DNA from: Deltaproteobacteria bacterium
GTDB taxonomy: Bacteria; Desulfobacterota; DSM-4660; Desulfatiglandales; HGW-15
Assembly: GCA_016926135.1 (NCBI GenBank)
Contig: JAFGPH010000334.1
Span: forward strand, 1-11,595
Reading direction: 5' to 3'
DNA: 11,595 nt
Shown: positions 7,365-11,595 of the stretch, one piece after another
Layout of the letters: each line of letters begins with the position of its first letter
Position numbering within the stretch: the first letter of the stretch is position 1
Position numbers and translations under genes: made by a program
Notes under the pieces: generated by a model
Told to the model about the DNA's origin: nothing
Database searches by the model: none
What the model saw: only the letters and a program-made list of their open reading frames with translations

Positions 7365-8318
7365 TCAGGGCCCGCCTCCGGATTCCTTCTCATCCTCCAG
7401 GGAAAGCTCGATCAACCGGTCCAACAGTGCACTCATGGACATGCCCGCGGTCCTGGCGGCCAGGGGAACCAGGCTCGTTTCGGTCATGCCCGGGATGGTG
7501 TTGGTCTCCAGGACATAGATCTCTTTCCCGCGAACGATCATGTCGGTCCTGCTCCATGCCCTGCACCGGAGGCCCAGATGGGCCGTCATGGCGGCGGACT
7601 GCACCCTTCGGGCAAGCGATCGGGATAAAGGGGCCGGGCAGATCTCCCGCGTGGCCCCGGGAGTGTACTTCGCCTGGTAGTCGAAAAAGGGATACTCCGG
7701 ATTGGGCAGGATTTCTATGACCGGGAGGGCCTCCAGGCTGCGGTTTCCGAGCACCGCGCAGGTGAGCTCCCTCCCCTCGATGTAGCGCTCCACCATCACC
7801 TCCCGATCCCACCGAAAGGCCGCGTCTATGCCCCTTTCCAGTTCTTTCGGCGTGCGGCATACGGCCATGCCGAGGCTGGATCCCTCGGACATGGGCTTCA
7901 CCACCGTAACCGGCCCGAGCAGACGCGTGATCTTCCCGGCGGAAAACCGCTCGCCCCTGTAAAGCATCACGTCCTCAGCCACCTTGAGGCCGTGGTTCCG
8001 GTAGAGGTCCTTGGCGGTTTTTTTGTGGAGCGCCATGGCACTCGAAAGCACCCCGGAGCCCAGAAACGGAACGCCCAGAAGATCGAGAAAACCCTGGATG
8101 GAGCCGTCCTCCCCAAACCTCCCATGGAGCAGCACAAGGGCCAGATCGATCTTTCTCGCGTCTCGAACCAGGGCCGGGAGAGCCCCTTGCGGATCGTAGC
8201 GCGTGACACGGTATTTCCTCCGGTCCAGGGCACGGAGCACAGCCTCACCGCTCTTCAGGGAAACCTCTCTTTCTCCCGAGCATCCCCCTGCAATCAAAGC
8301 GATGTGAAGTTTTGCCAT
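7365..8318 (-). CDS. ddl: D-alanine--D-alanine ligase
   Basis: Ddl joins two D-alanines with ATP to form the peptidoglycan precursor dipeptide in the cytoplasm. The 317-residue length is typical. Seen in order: AGGCSGEREVSL (E16 corresponds to catalytic E15 of E. coli DdlB), LHGRFGEDGSIQGFLDLLGVP, ALHKKTAKDLY, the ATP-grasp VVKPMSEGSSLGM with its catalytic serine, the omega-loop FFDYQAKYTPGA with its catalytic tyrosine, and the metal/ATP-binding LETNTIPGMTETSLVP. No residue expected to be essential is missing. The ATG (complement of 8316-8318) is preceded by CAGGT about eight bases upstream. It stands alone here, not in a mur/ftsZ cell-wall cluster, and is divergent from the DnaA-like gene across about 630 bp. 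A TTGACG on the minus strand at 8501-8496 could be a -35, but no good -10 follows. Confidence 0.96.
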   Translation of the reverse strand: MAKLHIALIAGGCSGEREVSLKSGEAVLRALDRRKYRVTRYDPQGALPALVRDARKIDLALVLLHGRFGEDGSIQGFLDLLGVPFLGSGVLSSAMALHKKTAKDLYRNHGLKVAEDVMLYRGERFSAGKITRLLGPVTVVKPMSEGSSLGMAVCRTPKELERGIDAAFRWDREVMVERYIEGRELTCAVLGNRSLEALPVIEILPNPEYPFFDYQAKYTPGATREICPAPLSRSLARRVQSAAMTAHLGLRCRAWSRTDMIVRGKEIYVLETNTIPGMTETSLVPLAARTAGMSMSALLDRLIELSLEDEKESGGGP

Positions 8319-8691
8319 ATCCGACCTGCTGTTTGAGCGGAACCTTACCCCAGGCGGGAACAGAACTCAACGGAAAAGGGGTCGGTGCAAAACCGCTACC
8401 TGCATTGTTCTGAGGCTCTTCCTCACCGAAGAATCGCGCCCCGTCACGCTGTACCGCTGCATAGACAATCCTCATTCAGTGCTGCCGGGGCGATCCGTCA
8501 ATCCCCCCCAAAAAATGAAGCATCCAAGGCTGAAATTGAACAAAAAAAGCCAAAAAAAATAGAAAATAAGAGATCGCTGCTTGTGGAGACTTTCTTACAC
8601 TATTCGCCTCCAGGGCAAGAAGCCCACGAATTCATGGAGAAAACTGCCGGCCCGACTTTTCTTCCTCTTCACTGAGTGTTACCCTTCACAG

Positions 8692-8732
8692 CTGACATGT
8701 CTACGGCTTTTCAACAGCTTATGAGATGTCAG
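8692..8732. repeat. Inverted repeat CTGACAT / ATGTCAG
   Basis: A perfect 7-bp inverted repeat: CTGACAT at 8692-8698 and ATGTCAG at 8726-8732, separated by 27 bp. The left arm also sits within the 8-bp palindrome GACATGTC (8693-8700). It lies about 40 bp upstream of the -35 candidate of the DnaA-like gene, so it may be an operator, or chance. Centre-to-centre distance of the arms is about 34 bp, near three helical turns. Confidence 0.35.
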
Positions 8733-8773
8733 GAATAGCCCCCAGCCTAAGTAGAGCCTGCGCACAATCCTCT

Positions 8774-8803
8774 TTGACAGGGCGACACCTCTTTGAATAG
8801 AAC
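8774..8803 (+). promoter_or_regulatory. Candidate promoter for the DnaA-like gene
   Basis: A perfect TTGACA (8774-8779) is followed after 18 bp by TAGAAC (8798-8803), which matches the -10 consensus at four of six positions. Transcription would begin near 8810 and give a leader of about 140 nt before the ATG at 8950, long enough to hold both hairpins described below. Prediction by eye. Confidence 0.45.
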
Positions 8804-8847
8804 ACAACCGCAAAAAGCGCACCTCCACCCCGCAATCCTTACTTTTC

Positions 8848-8864
8848 GGTGAAAAGCTTTCGCC
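8848..8864 (+). other. Hairpin 1 in the leader of the DnaA-like gene
   Basis: GGTGAAA (8848-8854) pairs with TTTCGCC (8858-8864) around an AGC loop. The 7-bp stem has one G-U pair in RNA. It is the first of two hairpins spaced three bases apart, ahead of the ribosome site. Confidence 0.4.
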
Positions 8865-8867
8865 AAG

Positions 8868-8898
8868 GAAAACCCCGAGTCCGAAGTCGGCGGTTTTC
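8868..8898 (+). other. Hairpin 2 in the leader of the DnaA-like gene
   Basis: GAAAACCCCGA (8868-8878) pairs with TCGGCGGTTTTC (8887-8898), giving 11 base pairs with one bulged C and an 8-base loop. No U-run follows the stem, so it is not a canonical intrinsic terminator. It is more likely an RNA structure or a protein-binding dyad close to the start codon. Confidence 0.5.
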
Positions 8899-8949
8899 TC
8901 AGAAAGCGGAAAGGGCGCGTTTTTGAAGAACCCCTATGTTGAGGCTGAC

Positions 8950-10299
8950 ATGAGCGCGGTCTGGAATTCGCTAAGAGCAGAGGTCAGGGCAAATCTCCCG
9001 GAGAAGAATTACTCGCTCTGGATCAACCCGATCCGTCTCCTGCAGGAGAGCGGTGACACCCTGCTCCTCGGCTGCCCCAACAAGTTCTCCCTCAACTGGG
9101 TTTTGGAGAACTACAGGGGGCTCCTGGAGGAAAAGCTTTCACAGCTCTCGGAAGGCCGCCTCAGGCTCGAATTCAAGGTGGGGGCCCCTGAGAAAAAGAT
9201 CCCTCCCGGGGGGCCGGGCGAGGGGGCGGAGCAGCTGGTGTTGCCCAACCTGCCCGTGAGAGCCCTGCGGGGCTTGAGACCCCTCAATCATGGCTTCACC
9301 TTCGAACGTTTTGTGGTAGGCCGGTGCAACGAGTTTGCCTACTCGGCCTCGAGAGCCTTCGCCCACGGGGACTCCAGCGCCTACAACCCCCTTCTCATTC
9401 TGGCCAACACCGGACTGGGCAAGAGTCATCTCTCCCAGGCCGTTGGACATGCCATGCTGGAGAGCAATCCGGGCGCGCGCGTCCACTACGTCACGGCCGA
9501 GGATTTTGTAAACGAGATGATCTCCTCTCTCAAAAACAACTCCATCCAGGAATTTAAAGACAAGTACCGCCGCTCCTGCGACGCTCTCCTGCTGGAGGGG
9601 GTTCACTTCCTGGGCGGCAAGGAAAAGATGCAGGCGGAACTGGGATATACGCTGGACGCCTTGGAAAACGCGCAGAAGAGAATCATCTTTACCAGTGCGC
9701 TCCCGCCCAAGGACATCCCGAACCTTTCCAGGGAACTGGCCTCCCGCCTCACCTCGGGGCTCATCACGACCCTCGAAAGGCCTGAGTATGAAACGCGGCT
9801 GAAGATTCTCGAAAACAAGGCTGCAGAAGAGAAACTCCCGATCTCCGAGCAGATCCTCCATTTTCTTGCGGAAAAGCTGACAGGCGACGTTCGACAGATC
9901 GAAAGCGCCCTGCGGTGTCTCAAGGCAAAGTCCGAGCTCCTGAAGGTGAAGATGGACATGGACCTGGTTCGAGAGGTCCTTCGGTGCATCGTTCCCGAGC
10001 AGGATGCCGCCGGCCTGGAGGAGATCCGGAGCCTGGTCTGCCGGTATTTCAAGGTGGACCCCTCCGCCCTGGAGTCCAAGTCCAGGAAGGCGATCCACAC
10101 CTATCCGAGGAATGTCTACGTGTATCTCTGCCGTCAGCATACGGCCGTGACCGTGGAGGAAATCGGAAAATCCATTAAACGGAACCACTCCACGGTCCTC
10201 TATGCATGTGAGGTAATGGAGCAGAAGATGAAGGCCGATGTGAAGGTGAAGAACCAGGTAGAGTTCCTGCGCAAGAAGCTCAAGGACGGATCCCCGTAA
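8950..10299 (+). CDS. dnaA: Divergent DnaA-family protein (likely second DnaA paralog)
   Basis: A 449-residue protein with complete DnaA architecture: domain I (about 1-80, VWNSLRAEVRANLPEKNYSLWINPI), a short linker, AAA+ domain III (about 100-330, starting LNHGFTFERFVVGRCNEFAY) and DNA-binding domain IV (about 355-449). The P-loop is ANTGLGKS at 152-159 with K158. Unusual points against E. coli DnaA from memory: Walker B is LLLEGVHFL (E216-G217 for the Asp-Asp pair), sensor 1 is TSA instead of TSD (A250), E262 replaces box VII R281 while R266 (R285) is kept, and sensor 2 R315 is kept. In domain IV the signature is KRNHSTVLYA, with N412 for D433 and S414 for T435, and VEEIG replaces LPEIG. 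ATG 8950 is chosen over TTG 8923 because GAGG lies five bases upstream and domain I begins as usual. No dnaN, recF or gyrB follows. Probably a specialised regulator or alternative initiator; function is inferred. Confidence 0.85.
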   Translation: MSAVWNSLRAEVRANLPEKNYSLWINPIRLLQESGDTLLLGCPNKFSLNWVLENYRGLLEEKLSQLSEGRLRLEFKVGAPEKKIPPGGPGEGAEQLVLPNLPVRALRGLRPLNHGFTFERFVVGRCNEFAYSASRAFAHGDSSAYNPLLILANTGLGKSHLSQAVGHAMLESNPGARVHYVTAEDFVNEMISSLKNNSIQEFKDKYRRSCDALLLEGVHFLGGKEKMQAELGYTLDALENAQKRIIFTSALPPKDIPNLSRELASRLTSGLITTLERPEYETRLKILENKAAEEKLPISEQILHFLAEKLTGDVRQIESALRCLKAKSELLKVKMDMDLVREVLRCIVPEQDAAGLEEIRSLVCRYFKVDPSALESKSRKAIHTYPRNVYVYLCRQHTAVTVEEIGKSIKRNHSTVLYACEVMEQKMKADVKVKNQVEFLRKKLKDGSP

Positions 10300-10319
10300 A
10301 CCTTTCGAGAGGCCTTCCC

Positions 10320-10553
10320 ATGAAACGCACCGGTTATGGGCTTCTCCTTTTGCTGTGTGGCGGGCTGGCGGCCTGTGCCTTGTTTCTGGGGGCGCTCTCC
10401 ATCTGGGTCGGCATCCATCACCAGGCCAGGGCCGGGTCCTGGGTCCCCATTCTTGCAGGGGCCTTTGCGGTTGCCCTCGTGCTGGTAGTCTCCTTCCGCC
10501 TCTTCAGGCACCTCTTTGAACGAATGAAAAGCCCGGAAAGCATTGACCTCTGA
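10320..10553 (+). CDS. Small two-helix membrane protein, function unknown
   Basis: A 77-residue protein that I do not recognise. It has two hydrophobic segments, about 6-31 (YGLLLLLCGGLAACALFLGALSIWVG) and about 42-59 (VPILAGAFAVALVLVVSF), separated by a short polar loop containing HHQARAGS. A basic tail follows (RLFRHLFERMK). By the positive-inside rule both ends would be cytoplasmic. Alternatively the first segment with its cysteines could be read as a signal sequence, but no good lipobox stands out. GAGAGG (10307-10312) lies seven bases before the ATG, supporting a real gene. It follows the DnaA-like gene by 20 bp on the same strand and is probably co-transcribed. Its stop is four bases from the stop of the convergent small gene. 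Confidence 0.65.
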   Translation: MKRTGYGLLLLLCGGLAACALFLGALSIWVGIHHQARAGSWVPILAGAFAVALVLVVSFRLFRHLFERMKSPESIDL

Positions 10554-10557
10554 CCCT

Positions 10558-10740
10558 TCACTCCTTTTCTTTCCCGTAAAAGGAAACCAGGTACTCCTCC
10601 TCCAGCGGAGAGAGGTTAAATCGCAATGCCGCCGCCTGGATCAGTTTCCCAACCTTTTTTGAGGGTTCTTCCAGCAGCTCCGCGGAGATCCACTTCACGG
10701 CCTGCCGGATGCTCTCACCCTGATGCTGAATGGTCGCCAT
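10558..10740 (-). CDS. Small conserved-looking cytoplasmic protein, function unknown
   Basis: A 60-residue, mostly helical, charged protein (IRQAVKWISAELLEEPSKKVGKLIQAAALRFNLSPLEEEYLVSFYG). It has no signal peptide or metal site. The composition and a vague memory of similar short proteins in deltaproteobacteria suggest a real gene, but I can name no family. ATG at the complement of 10738-10740 is preferred; AAAGGAG lies about eleven bases upstream. A GTG seven codons earlier would place the ribosome site inside the coding region. It is convergent with the small membrane protein gene and divergent from the toxin-antitoxin pair, with 187 bp between the starts. Confidence 0.6.
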   Translation of the reverse strand: MATIQHQGESIRQAVKWISAELLEEPSKKVGKLIQAAALRFNLSPLEEEYLVSFYGKEKE

Positions 10741-10829
10741 GTTCCGGTGGGCTCCTTTCACTATTTGACTGTCTGGTACATATCACCTTAAGGAATTTGC
10801 CGCCATCCTAAAGGAATCGGTACCGGCAT

Positions 10830-10848
10830 CAGCCCATTTCAAGGGCTG
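10830..10848. other. Short perfect hairpin upstream of the toxin-antitoxin pair
   Basis: CAGCCC (10830-10835) and GGGCTG (10843-10848) form a 6-bp GC-rich stem with a 7-base loop. A pyrimidine-rich stretch follows on the plus strand, but without a proper T-run, so terminator function is doubtful. It could insulate the toxin-antitoxin promoter from read-through. Confidence 0.3.
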
Positions 10849-10886
10849 GGACCTTTCCCTCATTTCTCTTGCCTAGAAAGCCATCG

Positions 10887-10906
10887 TTGTAATACAATTT
10901 GTAATA
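10887..10906 (+). promoter_or_regulatory. Putative autoregulatory operator of the toxin-antitoxin operon
   Basis: TTGTAATA occurs twice (10887-10894 and 10899-10906) with a 12-bp period, creating overlapping palindromes TTGTA-A-TACAA (10887-10897) and TACAA-T-TTGTA (10893-10903). Ribbon-helix-helix antitoxins typically bind such short tandem dyads. A TATACT (10905-10910) resembles a -10 but has no clear -35; TTGCCT at 10869-10874 is another loose option. The repeat ends 21 bp before the antitoxin ATG. Confidence 0.55.
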
Positions 10907-10927
10907 TACTTGGGAGAGGGTTCTACC

Positions 10928-11179
10928 ATGACCGTCAGCGTAAGATTAGACGAAGAGACCGAGACGCTATTAGACCATGCGGCGAAGGTCCTGGGCGCCA
11001 CCAAGACCGAGGTATTGAAGGCATCCATTCGCAGTTACTGCAGGAAGGCTTTGGACGAGAAGACCCGCAAGCCCTATGATTTAATTGCCGACCTGCTCGG
11101 TGCCGCCTCCAGCGGTAAAGGCAATCTCGCCGCTGACTCGGAAGACATCCTGAGAGAGGCGTTCAGGAGGAAGATTTGA
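10928..11179 (+). CDS. Ribbon-helix-helix (CopG/VapB-like) antitoxin
   Basis: An 83-residue antitoxin of a type II system. The N-terminus MTVSVRLDEETETLLDHAAKVLGATKTEVLKASIRSYC is a typical ribbon-helix-helix: a beta strand that reads DNA (TVSVRL) and two helices for dimerisation. The C-terminal part, ending in SEDILREAFRRK, would wrap around and neutralise the toxin. ATG 10928 is chosen over TTG 10910 because GGAGAGGG lies about seven bases upstream and the protein then starts at the strand. Its stop overlaps the toxin's TTG start (TTGA), ensuring coupled translation. It probably represses its own promoter through the repeated site just upstream. Confidence 0.88.
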   Translation: MTVSVRLDEETETLLDHAAKVLGATKTEVLKASIRSYCRKALDEKTRKPYDLIADLLGAASSGKGNLAADSEDILREAFRRKI

Positions 11180-11589
11180 TTCTTCTCGACACCGGCCCAA
11201 TCGTTGCCTTCTTCGATGCTTCTGATGGCTACCACAAGGAGTGCGTACGTCTGTTAAAGGAGATCGAAGAGCCCCTCATCACCTCATGGCCCGTGATTAC
11301 AGAGGCCTTTTATCTCCTGGGTTTCTCCTGGAAGGCCCAGAATGCTCTTTGGGAGTTCATTCTGAGAGGCGGCGTGGCCATTGCCCCCCTGGATCCGAAA
11401 ATGCAGGCTAGGTGCAGAGTCTTGATGGAGAAATACAGAGACCTGCCCATGGACCTGGCCGACGCCTCCCTTGTGGCCATTGCCGAGGCTATGGCTATCC
11501 GGAGGGTTTTCACCCTGGATCACAAGGACTTCACCGTCTATCGCGCCCAAGACAGAAGGCAATTCAAGCTGTTGCCCCACTCGCTCTAG
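11176..11589 (+). CDS. VapC-like PIN-domain ribonuclease toxin
   Basis: A 137-residue PIN-domain protein, complete and of usual length, predicted to cut RNA when freed from the antitoxin. Acidic metal-binding residues are in place: D5 (ILLDTGPI), E43 (VITEAFYLL), D93 and D96 (PMDLADASL) and D115 (FTLDHKDF). It starts with TTG rather than ATG, which suits low toxin synthesis. The AGGAGG at 11165-11170, inside the end of the antitoxin gene, supports this start with five bases of spacing. The closest grouping is the PIN-toxin set paired with ribbon-helix-helix antitoxins. The gene ends six bases before the window edge. Confidence 0.9.
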   Translation: MILLDTGPIVAFFDASDGYHKECVRLLKEIEEPLITSWPVITEAFYLLGFSWKAQNALWEFILRGGVAIAPLDPKMQARCRVLMEKYRDLPMDLADASLVAIAEAMAIRRVFTLDHKDFTVYRAQDRRQFKLLPHSL

Positions 11590-11595
11590 CCGCAG

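Larger units (their letters stand above)
8319..8949. other. Long intergenic region between ddl and the DnaA-like gene
   Basis: About 630 bp without a convincing gene; the open frames here have compositionally odd proteins, no good ribosome sites and no recognisable motif. An A-rich block at about 8510-8572, with runs of seven and eight A, contrasts with the GC-rich surroundings and could be bent DNA, an upstream promoter element or an unwinding-prone site. Nearer the DnaA-like gene lie an inverted repeat, a promoter candidate and two hairpins (separate entries). I looked for perfect DnaA boxes (TTATNCACA and its complement) and saw none. A replication origin is therefore not supported, although a divergent DnaA could read a different site. 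Confidence 0.5.

Noticed and set aside
8575..8595. TTGTGGAGA as a possible DnaA box
   Set aside because: Only about six of nine positions match the DnaA box and there is no cluster of such sites.
8385..8675. 96-codon open frame in the ddl to DnaA-like intergenic region
   Set aside because: No ribosome site, low-complexity lysine-rich middle that simply translates the A-rich block, and no recognisable motif.
9139..10188. 349-codon minus-strand frame opposite the DnaA-like gene
   Set aside because: Antisense shadow: the opposite strand encodes a clear DnaA family protein and this frame has no motif.
1..11595. CRISPR array, tRNA, rRNA, insertion sequence or prophage genes
   Set aside because: No regularly spaced repeats, no cloverleaf-like sequence, no transposase or integrase motifs were seen on either strand.

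Overview
The window (about 11.6 kb, GC-rich by eye) looks like bacterial chromosome from a Gram-negative, probably a deltaproteobacterium (Desulfobacterota/Geobacter-like). The best clue is an 18-bp operator upstream of lexA. It fits exactly the consensus I remember for Geobacter LexA (GGTT-N2-C-N4-G-N3-ACC), not the enterobacterial CTGT-N8-ACAG or the Bacillus box. The taxonomic assignment is an inference.

Layout. 1-261 (minus): 5' part of plsY, cut by the window edge. 262-512: divergent control region with a lexA promoter overlapped by the LexA box. 513-3694 (plus): lexA, an N6-adenine DNA methyltransferase and a BsuBI/PstI-type restriction endonuclease. These are packed as one apparent operon, so a type II restriction-modification system seems to sit under SOS (LexA) control. 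The endonuclease lacks much of its family's N-terminal domain. 3836-7313 (plus): an UlaG/UPF0173-type metallo-hydrolase, a secreted DUF4384-like protein and a CHASE2-adenylate cyclase, the last two overlapping by 23 bp. 7365-8318 (minus): ddl (D-Ala-D-Ala ligase), convergent to the cyclase. 8319-8949: a long non-coding stretch with a promoter candidate, an inverted repeat and two tandem hairpins. 8950-10299 (plus): a full-length but divergent DnaA-family protein, followed by a small two-helix membrane protein. 10558-10740 (minus): a small cytoplasmic protein of unknown function. 10928-11589 (plus): a complete ribbon-helix-helix antitoxin / PIN-domain toxin pair behind a repeated operator.

Two points stand out. 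(1) The LexA-operator/lexA/methylase/endonuclease arrangement suggests a restriction-modification system tied to DNA damage. (2) The DnaA-like protein keeps the overall DnaA architecture, but its Walker B pair is Glu-Gly instead of Asp-Asp, its sensor 1 and box VII are altered, and most base-reading residues of domain IV are changed. It also lacks the usual dnaN/recF neighbours. It looks like a second, specialised DnaA paralog, not the housekeeping initiator. Family assignments come from reading motifs; no database search was possible.
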